A stretch of DNA of 44,663 nt from NORP240 sp942492445 (GTDB taxonomy: Bacteria; Pseudomonadota; Gammaproteobacteria; Pseudomonadales; Pseudohongiellaceae), in NCBI GenBank assembly GCA_942492445.1, contig CALOEW010000069.1, positions 1 to 44,663 of the forward strand. Reading direction: 5' to 3'. Shown in pieces: positions 17,786 through 26,603 of this stretch; position 1 is the stretch's first letter, and each line of letters opens with the position of its first letter. The notes below the pieces were generated by a model. That model was not told where the DNA came from and searched no databases. It was given only the letters and a program-made list of their open reading frames with translations. The position numbers and the translations under genes are program-made.

Positions 17786-19045
17786 ATGCCGCAACTCCGT
17801 AACGCAACGCTGGCTCTTCTACTGTCTGTATTTTTCCTGGATGGCCAGTCCTTTGCTGCCGACCAGAACAACCCGGAAAAGCCGCAGAGAAATGCCATTA
17901 TCAATGGCTCAGCCACTCAGACAGTTCGTCCGTGGATGGCCGGCCTGATCCGAAAGGATGCAAACGGTGAGCACTCGCGCTCGGAATTGTTGTTTTGCGG
18001 CGGGTCGCTGATCAGAGAGAATTGGATATTGACTGCCGCACACTGCGTGGTCTCGCTCGAGCCCACGGATCTTCAGGTGCTGCTTGGAACCAACGACCTG
18101 GAAGATCCCGAGGCAGACATGGTCAATGTGGAAGAGATCGTAGTGCATCCCTTTTTTCCACACAGTCTGTCAGGCAATGACATCGCCCTGTTGCGGCTGG
18201 ACAGAGTCGTTGAGCAAATCCCCGTCCAACTTCACGACGGGACTGTTGATACGGAATTGAGCACCCTGTCGGCAAGAGTTTTTGGTTGGGGGGCTACGCA
18301 AGACAAACCTGATGAGACCTGTGAGCTTGAATTTGATTCCAGCACTGTAACCGAATCCGATTATCTGTGTAATGTGAAAGTTTTTGCTGGGGGCGACGAT
18401 AATCAGCAGATTTTACTGCAGGCTCGACAAACTGTTATTGAAGACTCGGAATGCGAACTGCTGTTCCGGCAGTTAAACCCGAATTTCCCTATCGATATCT
18501 CGCCCCTGGGAGACTCCTCAAACGCCTCGCAGAACCTTTGCACGTCAGCCCCTGAAGAGTCAGAAAACCCCTGTTATGGTGATAGCGGCGGCCCACTGGT
18601 AGCGATATTAGGTGGAGAAGAGCGACAGGTAGGAATTATGAGCCGGGGCGGTTCAACCAATTGCTCCGCACAGATTGACGTGAATATTTATACTAAAGTC
18701 GCGTTTTACCGCGATTTTATAGAGGAAGTTACCGGTCGTGACACTGCCATGACTTTTGAAAATTTTTGTCCCAAGGGGACGGAGCTTGAGGTCAGGTACG
18801 GTGAACTGAGCACCGGCGTGGTAGAAGTCACCTTGTACTGGCAAGAAATTCAAGGTGCCTCCAGTTACGTATTGCGCTATCTCGATCCTTCAGCACCGGA
18901 TGCCTTGGGGAAGGTCGAAGTTGACTCTGCAGTCACTGAAATTTCGGCTTATTTGCCTACCGGGTTCGATGTTCTGGTTTCGGTTCAGGCCAGAGGTATC
19001 GATTGCGACGGCCCTGCCTCGAATATACTCAGTGTTAAGGGGTAA
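17786..19045 (+). CDS. Secreted trypsin-like (S1A) serine protease
   Basis: 419 residues with a Sec signal peptide (LALLLSVFFLDGQSFAAD). The activation-site motif IING lies at 38-41. The full triad is present: H86 in ILTAAHC, D132 in GNDIALLRL and S267 in CYGDSGGPL. The residue at the base of the primary specificity pocket (six before the Ser) is N261 instead of the Asp of trypsin, so cleavage after Arg/Lys is not assured. From about residue 325 a fibronectin-III-like domain follows (VEVTLYWQEIQGASSYVLRY, then GFDVLVSVQARG). Several Cys pairs fit disulfides. The stop lies 7 bp before the GTG of the catalytically dead homologue, so the two are probably co-transcribed and functionally linked. 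Confidence 0.92.
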   Translation: MPQLRNATLALLLSVFFLDGQSFAADQNNPEKPQRNAIINGSATQTVRPWMAGLIRKDANGEHSRSELLFCGGSLIRENWILTAAHCVVSLEPTDLQVLLGTNDLEDPEADMVNVEEIVVHPFFPHSLSGNDIALLRLDRVVEQIPVQLHDGTVDTELSTLSARVFGWGATQDKPDETCELEFDSSTVTESDYLCNVKVFAGGDDNQQILLQARQTVIEDSECELLFRQLNPNFPIDISPLGDSSNASQNLCTSAPEESENPCYGDSGGPLVAILGGEERQVGIMSRGGSTNCSAQIDVNIYTKVAFYRDFIEEVTGRDTAMTFENFCPKGTELEVRYGELSTGVVEVTLYWQEIQGASSYVLRYLDPSAPDALGKVEVDSAVTEISAYLPTGFDVLVSVQARGIDCDGPASNILSVKG

Positions 19046-19052
19046 TGGTGGA

Positions 19053-20243
19053 GTGAAAAAACGGCTCAGAACACTTCTGGCACTTTCATTCTGCATGCTT
19101 GGGGGATTGTTTACTGGCCCCCACCATGCACTGGTCAATCCAACGGCGTCCGAGTCCGGTCACACAGCCTGGTTGGCGTTTATTTCTATCAAGGATGAAT
19201 TATTTGGGGACTACTATGTGGTCTGTAGTGGTGTGCTGGTGGATCCCGAATGGGTGCTTTCCAGCCAGGGTTGTCTCGTGGACCCATTTGAATCCATTGA
19301 AGCAATATCCTCCCAGAACGAGATTACCTACTATATAGAACTGTGGGGTCAGTATGGTCTGTTTGAAGTCGTAGATTCGATAGTCAGCCCGGACGGTCGT
19401 CTGGTGATGCACAAGCTCAATCGACCGGCGGTGGTCAGTCCGATAAAACGCTCAACTTTGGATAATCGGAACCTACTCGGTGCCCGCGTAGAGGTACCGG
19501 GGCTTTACGAATCCGAGAGTCTGGGAAACACCTGGTACAATCCCCCCGGAAAAATAGAGGTCAGCTGCCGGGTGCGCGGAGAACTGTTTTTTGCAGGCAA
19601 CAGCTATTGCTTTATTATTTCACCCATTTACCTTCTCTTTCCTATCGGCGGAAATTATGGAACTGTGATTGATCCTGAAACAGCTGGTTCCCTGTCTTCG
19701 CCTCTCGATGATGAATTGAATCTTAAGCTGACTGACGACGAGATCTTTATTGATTTCGAGGATGGAGGCTTTCCCTGTCATGAAGACATCGGTTCACCAG
19801 TCGTCTCCAGGATTCAAGGAGAAATACAGTTGGTCGGCCTGGTGACCAGTGTGGGTATTGCCGCCAGGTTGCCGGTTTGTGCGAATAGCCTTTACAACAT
19901 CTATTCAGCATCGCACCACTATGAAGAATTTATCCGGCAGACCCTGGTTCGGGATGTCTTCGATTCCGATTGCCCTGCAACTGCGAAGATTCACCTGGAC
20001 GAACTGGGTGACAACAGAATTAGGCTCTCCTGGACGCGACTGGAATCTGCCCATGGATACAAGATTCTTTTCACACCCCGCCTGGGGTATGAACCGATTC
20101 AGACTGTTGACGTGGGTGATGTCACGGAATTGAGTGCCACCATCGATCCAGATTCCACCTACTATGTTTCGGTGTTGGCGTACAATCAGAATTGCACCAG
20201 CCAACCAGCCAATCCGCTGACCATACTCATCAACAAACCATGA
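19053..20243 (+). CDS. Catalytically dead trypsin-like homologue (pseudoprotease)
   Basis: 396 residues from the GTG at 19053, chosen because it begins a signal peptide (TLLALSFCMLGGLFTGP), has AAGGGG about 10 bases upstream and follows the protease stop by 7 bp; the longer frame to 18855 overlaps the protease. The S1 fold is visible but every catalytic residue is changed: CSGVLVDPEWVLSSQGC aligns to CGGSLIRENWILTAAHC with His replaced by G73; GRLVMHKLNRP aligns to NDIALLRLDR with Asp replaced by R116; PCHEDIGSPVV aligns to PCYGDSGGPLV with Ser replaced by I246. A C-terminal fibronectin-III-like domain (IRLSWTRLESAHGYKILF, TYYVSVLAYNQNC) parallels that of the active partner. It may be a regulator, inhibitor or binding subunit of it (inference). 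Confidence 0.88.
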   Translation: MKKRLRTLLALSFCMLGGLFTGPHHALVNPTASESGHTAWLAFISIKDELFGDYYVVCSGVLVDPEWVLSSQGCLVDPFESIEAISSQNEITYYIELWGQYGLFEVVDSIVSPDGRLVMHKLNRPAVVSPIKRSTLDNRNLLGARVEVPGLYESESLGNTWYNPPGKIEVSCRVRGELFFAGNSYCFIISPIYLLFPIGGNYGTVIDPETAGSLSSPLDDELNLKLTDDEIFIDFEDGGFPCHEDIGSPVVSRIQGEIQLVGLVTSVGIAARLPVCANSLYNIYSASHHYEEFIRQTLVRDVFDSDCPATAKIHLDELGDNRIRLSWTRLESAHGYKILFTPRLGYEPIQTVDVGDVTELSATIDPDSTYYVSVLAYNQNCTSQPANPLTILINKP

Positions 20244-20261
20244 ACTTGATTGTCAGTCTGG

Positions 20262-20290
20262 CAGGCTGTTAATCAAAGGTCCCTTAATTC
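20262..20290. repeat. Degenerate MITE-end and REP-like motif
   Basis: GCAGGCTGTT, the core of the MITE terminal repeat, runs straight into AATCAAAGGTCCCTTAATT, a degenerate REP-like motif. Possibly a decayed copy. Confidence 0.35.
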
Positions 20291-20414
20291 GATTCACCAC
20301 TCAGGTTGCCGAGCTTACCCTGGTAGCGGACCTGGATCATCACATGAGATTACACAAAAGAGACCCTGACAGCGGAAACACCAGGGAACGGCAATAGACG
20401 GATAAGAGTCCGCA

Positions 20415-20454
20415 GTGTTCGCGGTGAAATCCAACTCGATTTCACCGCGAACAC
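20415..20454. terminator. Perfect hairpin between convergent genes
   Basis: A perfect 17-bp stem (GTGTTCGCGGTGAAATC and its complement) around a 6-base loop, between the pseudoprotease (plus) and CHEGNY copy C (minus). No clear T-run on either side. A bidirectional transcript end is the likely role. Confidence 0.6.
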
Positions 20455-20538
20455 AACAGCCACTACTATGGCCAATCAGTCAGGACCAGGCTTTCGTCGA
20501 GGCCAACCTGAAACTAATCAGGGCCTGTGCCAGGGTGT

Positions 20539-21531
20539 TTATCTACTCTCAGCCAACTGTTCTTCCACACGATGTCCGCGAAGAATATTCGTCATACCAT
20601 AATTGCCTTCGTGGCAGGCGTATTCGTATATCTCATCACTGGAGTGATCGAGAATAATCTCGCGTGTGTAAGGTGCAGTGTAACTGCCGGGATCATTGGA
20701 AGTAATGATGTATTGCAGGGAATCGTCGCCGGTCCGGGTGAGCCGCTCGACATTGACTATCCGTGAAGCTTCGGGCCCTTCGCTGCTTTTGTCAGCATAG
20801 TTGCTGGTTTCAATCACCAGGGTGTCACCATCCCAGTAACCTCTCGAGTCGCCGTGCCACAGTTTTATGTCGGCATCGATGTGAGGTTTTTCCTCCAGGG
20901 GAATGATGCGCACATCGTGAATCATCTCCTGCACGATAACGACCGTGTCCTTGCCTTGCACGATCTGCCAGTAGCTGTTGTACCCGGAATGAAGGGTAGG
21001 CGCACCAAAAGAAATACAACGCTCACTCAGCGGGCGATCCAGCCAGGAATCAGCCGGATGTTCTTCGCGATGCTGCGCCAATGCATTTGCTTTGGCGATG
21101 GCCTTTTCAGTACGCGGCGGAAACTTGCCGTTGGGAGGATCAATGATCTGCGAGGTGCGACGATGGATTGTCCGGTCTGCCATCCACTGGGAATCGTAAT
21201 TGCCTGTCGATGGGTCGTAAGAGACGATCTCACCGCTGAATGCCGCCTGCAACACACCATCACCAAACAGCGCATCACCACCGCTGGCTTCGATCTCAGC
21301 GATACGTTGATTCAAAAACAACACGTCCTCATCGGTGAGAAACTGCTTGTCGCCAAACACATCGGGGCGCTCCACCGGGGTTATCGTGTTGTTTTCCCAC
21401 ACTCCCTGTAAATCAGGGTGGCCATCGATTGTTCTTGGCATCTGCCAGTCACTGTCAGACTGCGCCAGTAGAGGGCTGCTCATCAGTAGCAGGGATACTG
21501 CCAAACTGCCTCCGGTTATAGTTTTTTTCAT
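20539..21531 (-). CDS. Secreted 'PDLQGVW...CHEGNY' family protein, copy C
   Basis: 330 residues from the ATG at 21531, where GGAG lies about 7 bases upstream and a Sec signal peptide (TGGSLAVSLLLMSSPLLAQ) follows; the longer frame to 21642 has no such support. The sequence parallels copy A almost throughout: MPRTIDGHPDLQGVW, NNTITPVERPDVFGD, GDALFGDG, RTSQIIDPPNGKFPPR, SYWQIVQGKDTVVI, MIHDVRIIPL, HGDSRGYWDGDTLVIET and YEYACHEGNYGMTNILRG. Function unknown, periplasmic by its signal. It converges on the protease pair, separated by a hairpin, and lies downstream of the molybdoenzyme on the same strand. Confidence 0.88.
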   Translation of the reverse strand: MKKTITGGSLAVSLLLMSSPLLAQSDSDWQMPRTIDGHPDLQGVWENNTITPVERPDVFGDKQFLTDEDVLFLNQRIAEIEASGGDALFGDGVLQAAFSGEIVSYDPSTGNYDSQWMADRTIHRRTSQIIDPPNGKFPPRTEKAIAKANALAQHREEHPADSWLDRPLSERCISFGAPTLHSGYNSYWQIVQGKDTVVIVQEMIHDVRIIPLEEKPHIDADIKLWHGDSRGYWDGDTLVIETSNYADKSSEGPEASRIVNVERLTRTGDDSLQYIITSNDPGSYTAPYTREIILDHSSDEIYEYACHEGNYGMTNILRGHRVEEQLAESR

Positions 21532-21666
21532 GCTCCAGCTCCAGATAATTATTGTAAATCCAATTACAAGGTGAATCACTACAGAATTGGTCAGAGGTTT
21601 GGTAAGGTTACGATAGCATAGAAAGCTCCTCGCAACGACCAAAAATGGAGCGCTCCGTGGACACGC

Positions 21667-22431
21667 TTAGAGCCCGGCATACCAGACTGCACCGTTCCAG
21701 TCTTCCCACCACCCGCCTCTACCCTCCCCGATCGGCTTCAGGCTGTCCACCACCTCGACCCGCTCCACGAATTTGGCGTGCTTGTAGCCAATCTGGGTTT
21801 CGATACGCAGTCTCAGGGGCGCCCCGTTTTTTTCCGGCAGCTCTTCACCGTTCAAGCCGTAGGCAAGGAGAGTCTGCGGGTGACCGGCCGCAAACAGGTC
21901 AATACTTTCGTAGTAGGGTAACTGATTGTACTGGGTGTCCATGCAATGAAAGACCACATACCTTGCACCAGGCCTGACCCCTGCCCTGAGCAGCAGGTCG
22001 GCGAGCGGCACACCGGTCCAGGCGCCGATAGCACTCCAGCCCTCATCACAGGTGTGCAGCGTGACCTGGGTCCGGGCCGGCAAGGCGCGCAATTCCTCCA
22101 GGGACAGCCTGAGTGGATTCTCTACCAGGCCGTCCAGGGTGAACCGCCAGTCTCTAAATCCATTCTCCTTGAACAGCCGGTAACGCTCATCCCTCGGTGA
22201 GGTAACCCCGCTGGTCGGGAAATCCAGGGCCACAGCTGCCCGACTGAATTCACGCACCCGCGGTTGCTTCGCCAGAAGCAGATCGTGCACGCTGTAATTC
22301 AGTGCATCGGCGATGTCGTGAAGATTTCGAACAGGCCCGGGAAAGCGGCTCACTGCGAGCCCGACGCCACCCAGCGCGGCGCCGGTCAGGGCACCATGCA
22401 GCAGTGTTCTGCGACTGTATTTTCGCGCCAT
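21667..22431 (-). CDS. Tat-exported sulfite-oxidase-fold molybdoenzyme (YedY-like)
   Basis: 254 residues. The ATG at 22431 overlaps the TAA of the cytochrome gene (TAATG), fixing the start. Residues 6-29 form a twin-arginine signal (SRRTLLHGALTGAALGG). The oxidoreductase molybdopterin-binding domain covers most of the rest: WRFTLDGLVENPLRLSLEEL, then TLHTCDEGWSAIGAWTGVPL with C128 as the expected Mo-ligand cysteine, VFHCMDTQYNQLPYYES, and NGAPLRLRIETQIGYKHAKF near the end. There is no C-terminal dimerisation domain, unlike SoxC at 28116. The family reduces or oxidises small sulfur or N-oxide substrates in the periplasm. Translational coupling to a cytochrome b implies electron exchange with the quinone pool. 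Substrate unknown. Confidence 0.87.
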   Translation of the reverse strand: MARKYSRRTLLHGALTGAALGGVGLAVSRFPGPVRNLHDIADALNYSVHDLLLAKQPRVREFSRAAVALDFPTSGVTSPRDERYRLFKENGFRDWRFTLDGLVENPLRLSLEELRALPARTQVTLHTCDEGWSAIGAWTGVPLADLLLRAGVRPGARYVVFHCMDTQYNQLPYYESIDLFAAGHPQTLLAYGLNGEELPEKNGAPLRLRIETQIGYKHAKFVERVEVVDSLKPIGEGRGGWWEDWNGAVWYAGL

Positions 22432-23273
22432 TAATCCTGCTCCCCGGTGACTCGGAAGTGCCCGGTAATCATTGCCCTGACATGGTTGACGAAGCCCGCC
22501 ACCAGAAGCTGAACGACATGTACGAGGATAAAAATCACTGTCAACGAAGCAAACAGAAAATGCAGCGTTCTGGCTGACTGGCGACCGCCAAACAGATCGA
22601 AAAGAAACGGCCATGCCGTTGTTATACTGTTCGACATGGTGAGTCCTGTCAGGACAATGAGGGGCAGAAGCACAAACATGACAGACAGGTAGCTGAGCTT
22701 CTGCAGCACATTGTAAGTTCCAGCCGCCTCTCCGGTTGCTCTGCGGAACCTGAGGTGATCGACAAGATCCCGTCTCAGGTGACGGACTGTCAATTCTGTC
22801 TTTCGCGGCAACCAGTCGTTCCTGAGCCGGCCACTGGCTATCAGGTGGTAAATGTAAATCAGCCAACTTGATACCAGCACCCAGGCTGCCGTGAAGTGCA
22901 TCGCCCTGTTGGCACCGAACTGAAAGCCTTCAGGAAAGTTGAACAGGCGCACAAAGGGCTGTCGATTTACTCTGCCCATGAAGCCGGTGACATTCAACTC
23001 GAAATTTCCGACCCGGATCGCCATCCGGGGTGGTTCGTTTGAAGTGTCCGCCACCATTTCCGCGACAGCGGGTGAGCCGAAATATCCCACCTCCCCCCAG
23101 TAGAGCCGCGGATGGATATTGAACACCCAGAATCCACTCCACAGCAGTACCAGGATCGCAGAAGCTGACAGCCAGTGCAGAACCCGGGTACTCAGGGGAA
23201 AGCGCAGGTAAGACCCCGTTCCGGACCTGGTTTTTCCGGTATTCTTCTGGATCGAGTGCCGGGGTGTCACCAC
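22431..23273 (-). CDS. Membrane cytochrome b (b561/Ni-hydrogenase type)
   Basis: 280 residues with four or five hydrophobic segments, as in the cytochrome b561 / thiosulfate-reductase-type cytochrome b family: VLHWLSASAILVLLWSGFWV (first segment, His at 33), AMHFTAAWVLVSSWLIYIY, YLSVMFVLLPLIVLTGLTM and LHFLFASLTVIFILVHVVQL. Paired His in HFTAAW...YHLI and HFLFAS...VHVVQL are the likely heme b ligands. It should pass electrons between quinone and the molybdoenzyme encoded immediately downstream (TAATG overlap). The annotated GTG start gives a basic N-terminus; an ATG at 23289 in another frame (MTQDQSGDTPALDPEEY) suggests a different start or a frameshift near 23220. Confidence 0.85.
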   Translation of the reverse strand: MVTPRHSIQKNTGKTRSGTGSYLRFPLSTRVLHWLSASAILVLLWSGFWVFNIHPRLYWGEVGYFGSPAVAEMVADTSNEPPRMAIRVGNFELNVTGFMGRVNRQPFVRLFNFPEGFQFGANRAMHFTAAWVLVSSWLIYIYHLIASGRLRNDWLPRKTELTVRHLRRDLVDHLRFRRATGEAAGTYNVLQKLSYLSVMFVLLPLIVLTGLTMSNSITTAWPFLFDLFGGRQSARTLHFLFASLTVIFILVHVVQLLVAGFVNHVRAMITGHFRVTGEQD

Positions 23274-23396
23274 TTTGGTCCTGGGTCATGAAACAGCCCG
23301 GGTGGGGCCGAATACTTTAACGATGAGTAAATAATCCGGAAATCGCACGTGAACGAGCCCGGAAAAATACGCTTCCTGATTCTGATTTCAGTTTCT

Positions 23397-23789
23397 CTAT
23401 GAAACACCTGATCTGTCAGAGGTTTCATAAACTTTTCCATTTTCAGCAGCAGCAAGCCTGGACGCTTCGAACAGGGTCGACCGCAACACGGCAATGCGGT
23501 CCTCTCGTTCGCGTTCATTGCCGGCGGCAACCCAGTCGATCGCGGCGCGCACGGTTTCGTCGGTCAGGCGCACCAGATTACCCTCGGCATCGTAAAGCTG
23601 GCTGAGAATTTCCGTCGTGATACGGGCGGCCTCTCCATCGCCGCAGGCATCGTCCCAGACGATGAAGCGCTGCGCAAACTCATCCTCCGAACCGGCTGGC
23701 CCGTAGGTCGTAAGTAAACGCTCGAGCCTGGCAACGTGAATCGGTGTCGTGGCATAGCGGCGCAGAAAAGACTCTTGCAGAACGCTCAT
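23397..23789 (-). CDS. Small helical protein coupled to the DMFase-like gene
   Basis: 130 residues, Glu/Arg/Ala-rich and predicted helical, with no signal peptide. Its ATG overlaps the TGA of the DMFase-like gene (ATGA), so the two are translationally coupled. Readable pieces include SVLQESFLRRYATTPIHVAR, FAQRFIVWDDACGDGE and LTDETVRAAIDWVAAG. No family recognised. N,N-dimethylformamidase has a small subunit of about this size, but I see no resemblance, so the role is open. If its partner leaves through Tat, this protein could be carried out with it or remain as a cytoplasmic chaperone (inference). Confidence 0.7.
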   Translation of the reverse strand: MSVLQESFLRRYATTPIHVARLERLLTTYGPAGSEDEFAQRFIVWDDACGDGEAARITTEILSQLYDAEGNLVRLTDETVRAAIDWVAAGNEREREDRIAVLRSTLFEASRLAAAENGKVYETSDRSGVS

Positions 23790-26299
23790 GACCTGCCCTG
23801 GGCCTGTGATCCCTCTGACTCCCGACTGTCACTGGCGTAGGGCTGCGGCAGGGGCTCCTGAGCCGAGAATCTGCGCAACACGTTTTCCGTAATGCGGGAG
23901 ACGTTGTTATCGTACCCATTGAAGGACAGGGACCCGCACCACGCAATTGAACTGGTGGAGAATACCGCGCCGCCGTTGGGATACTCCAGGTAAACCATAT
24001 CGGCCCGCACCAGTGGATTGGCCGTACCGCCGGGATTGGCACCGTTGGACGTATTGATCTGCTCAACCACGTGCTGATAGGCATCAGAGTGCCCGAACGA
24101 CGAGGCCAGAATCAGCGTATGGGGTGGTGTCCCGATCGCAAAGTCCGCCCGATCCAGTTCGGAGCCGGCGGCGCCAAAGTCGAGCACCAGGGAGGGATGG
24201 TTACCGACCAGTTCGTTAGCCTCAATCCCCTCGAAGATGAACGCGGCACGAGGATCAAAGCTGCCCGGCATGCGCCGGTACGGGGAATTGCGGTCGAACC
24301 CCTGCGCGGTGAAACCGACGCCGAAATACTGTTGTGGTGCCATACCCCGGAAACGCCAGAGACCCCCCGGTTCGCCGGTAATACTGTGAAAATGCTCGCC
24401 GGGTGCACCCTGCCAGTGTTCCGTTCCGTCCCGGCGACGCACTTCGACATAGCGGCCGGTTGGATCCATGGGCGTCACCCAGTAGAAGCCATTTCCGCCC
24501 ATGTACATCAGCCGGCCCCCGTTGTCGAGGTAGTTACGCACGCCGTCAAGCATTTCCGCCGAATAATATTCAGGATGGGTTGCTGTAAGCACGACCTTAT
24601 AGGGAGCGAAGACATCTGCGCCTTCGAAATGCAGGTCTTCATCCGAAAACAGATCGACTTCGAAATTTTTCTCATGCAGCCAGTCGATCAGGTGGGTGTC
24701 AGCCATGAACTGCCAGGGATTGTTGGTGTTGATTTTCGGCCGCATGTTAGTGATGGGACGCAGTCGGGATGAATAGCACACGCCGCTACCGTCCGAATGC
24801 CGTGAATAAATGCTCAACGGGCGAAAAGCGCTGGTACCTGTGCCGCCATAGGCGAGGTAACTGAATGTCGGAATCAGCAGGGCTATCGTGTTTTCTGTCA
24901 CAGCTCCCTTTGCGGGCCTTACGATGAAAGGAATATAGTCTTCATAGCCCTCGTTGCCGGCGGTCCGCAATCGTGCAGCATAGAGCCCGCTTGCCAGCGA
25001 GTCGGGGATGGTATAGCTGAATCCCACCTGCCATTTTGCATCGTCGATGTCGTCGTCGTGAAAGTAGATTGCGCCGTACTGCTCAGGTGCGCGCTTATAG
25101 TCCATTTCTCCGGACGTCCAGTTGTACCCGGTAACTGCGCGCATGGGGAGATTGACGGCGGTTCCATGCAGCCGATTGGGGGACAGATCGGTTACCCGAT
25201 CACTCCCCATGTCGGCACTGAAATCCCACATGCCAGTTGCATCCTGCGGCCCTGACCCGTCTCGAATGGCAGCGATTTCTTCGGCAGTAAGTGCGCGCCT
25301 GAAGAGACGCGGCCTGTCCAGCTTGCCATTGTAATGCATCGCCGGCCTGTCCTCTGACTCCCAGGCCGCCGCCATCAACAAGGGGACATTGTTGGTTCCC
25401 GGCATCCTGATGGCAAGCTGCCGCCTCGTGGTAAGACGGGTGAGATCGAACGTAAACCTATTGAGAGGGTCCTGGCGCAGGGTTACCCGACCGGACACAG
25501 CATCGAAGGACACGGCGATAAAGTACCAGGCGGTGGCAACACCCTGGGGACGTTGATTGATACCAGGAATGGCGGGCACCCAGGGCCGCAACGGCACGTC
25601 CGCGGACGCCTTTTCGACCCGCCCGTCGGCATCGGCAAGCCACAGCGCCAATCTGCCGGTCTCGTCGATCACGACGGCGTAGCCGCCGACTCCGGGCAAC
25701 CACTTGGTCAACAACCCTTCCGCCCCTTTTTGTGCGCCCGCCCCGAGTCGCTGGGTGGTCGGAGCAATCCAGGCGGTGAAGGTCAGACTGCCGGTCACCT
25801 TGAGCGCCGGATGGTCAGGCACGGTTACGTAGGAGCCAAGGGGCAGATCCTGGTGAAAGCCGTCATACTCCCCGTTGACCGGCGCATCGATTTCTATTTC
25901 CTTGAAACCTGGCCCCCGCGGGTTGGCATCACCATGGATGAGGCGAACGATGTCTGCACGAAAACGGGATTCTTCACTGCTGACCATGAAGCTGATGGTC
26001 TGACCGGGCTGAACACGGAGATTATCGGCGTAACCGACAATACCGCGTTTGACCAGATTGTCGGCGACCTCCTGACGGATGTTTACATAACCGGCCGAAT
26101 CAGCCAGCGCGTCAGCCGTTTCCACCGCCTGCGAAGCCCTGTTACCCGCCCCACTACTTTGTGCCTGCGCTGATAAATGGGGTGGAGCGATCGTTGCCGC
26201 CAGGCTGGTGACGCCAACGGTTTTGAGAAAGCTGCGGCGGCTGATTTCGAGCTGGCGGACTTCCTCCAGGGTCGAATCGTTGTTTTTTCGAGAAGTCAT
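23786..26299 (-). CDS. Tat-exported N,N-dimethylformamidase large-subunit-like protein
   Basis: 837 residues. A twin-arginine signal SRRSFLKTVGVTSLAA lies at 20-35, unusual because described DMFases are cytoplasmic. Residues about 165-345 resemble a LamG/concanavalin-like jelly roll (GSLTFTAWIAPTTQRLG, GYAVVIDETGRLALWL, YNGKLDRPRLFRRALTAEEI). Residues about 450-800 match the DMFase beta-subunit C-terminal region: LLIPTFSYLAYGG, THLIDWLHEKNFEVDLFSDE, VLTATHPEYYSAEMLDGV, YLDNGGRLMYMGGNGFYWV. DMFase iron is held by Tyr, His and Glu; H575-P-E577 is the candidate His-x-Glu pair, with a Tyr among 481/484/498. The expected reaction is hydrolysis of a small amide to formate and amine, but the true substrate is not known. 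It heads a minus-strand block with a small protein, cytochrome b and a molybdoenzyme. Confidence 0.8.
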   Translation of the reverse strand: MTSRKNNDSTLEEVRQLEISRRSFLKTVGVTSLAATIAPPHLSAQAQSSGAGNRASQAVETADALADSAGYVNIRQEVADNLVKRGIVGYADNLRVQPGQTISFMVSSEESRFRADIVRLIHGDANPRGPGFKEIEIDAPVNGEYDGFHQDLPLGSYVTVPDHPALKVTGSLTFTAWIAPTTQRLGAGAQKGAEGLLTKWLPGVGGYAVVIDETGRLALWLADADGRVEKASADVPLRPWVPAIPGINQRPQGVATAWYFIAVSFDAVSGRVTLRQDPLNRFTFDLTRLTTRRQLAIRMPGTNNVPLLMAAAWESEDRPAMHYNGKLDRPRLFRRALTAEEIAAIRDGSGPQDATGMWDFSADMGSDRVTDLSPNRLHGTAVNLPMRAVTGYNWTSGEMDYKRAPEQYGAIYFHDDDIDDAKWQVGFSYTIPDSLASGLYAARLRTAGNEGYEDYIPFIVRPAKGAVTENTIALLIPTFSYLAYGGTGTSAFRPLSIYSRHSDGSGVCYSSRLRPITNMRPKINTNNPWQFMADTHLIDWLHEKNFEVDLFSDEDLHFEGADVFAPYKVVLTATHPEYYSAEMLDGVRNYLDNGGRLMYMGGNGFYWVTPMDPTGRYVEVRRRDGTEHWQGAPGEHFHSITGEPGGLWRFRGMAPQQYFGVGFTAQGFDRNSPYRRMPGSFDPRAAFIFEGIEANELVGNHPSLVLDFGAAGSELDRADFAIGTPPHTLILASSFGHSDAYQHVVEQINTSNGANPGGTANPLVRADMVYLEYPNGGAVFSTSSIAWCGSLSFNGYDNNVSRITENVLRRFSAQEPLPQPYASDSRESEGSQAQGRS

Positions 26300-26603
26300 G
26301 GCGTCCTCGGCGGGGCTCAGGATTTGCTGACCGGCGACTGAGGAGACGGCAAACTTCTATCAGCCTTTGTCAGGAATTCTTACCCAAACTGATAACTGAA
26401 GTCAATTGACGCTCACCGGGGCATTGTTGTACGTGGATCACTCCTTTCACGGCCCGTGACTGACAGGTGACACACCCGAGTCGCAATAAACCAGAAGCGA
26501 CGATGGAGACCGGGATATACAGCGGCCATGCACAAGCGGCGTGTACCCAAAGGGTGCCCGGCCGCCCGGGACGCGTACTTTATGTAATCGCTCTATACGG
26601 TTC
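26300..26603. other. Intergenic region upstream of the DMFase-like gene
   Basis: About 300 bases between the GNAT gene end and the DMFase-like start, both minus. It should hold the promoter of the DMFase block. No gene, repeat or known operator is recognised. Confidence 0.5.

Noticed and set aside
18855..19052. Upstream extension of the pseudoprotease frame
   Set aside because: Overlaps the protease gene in another frame; the GTG at 19053 is followed by a signal peptide and preceded by a ribosome site.
23397..23789. Small subunit of N,N-dimethylformamidase
   Set aside because: Size and linkage fit, but I see no sequence resemblance, so the name was not used.
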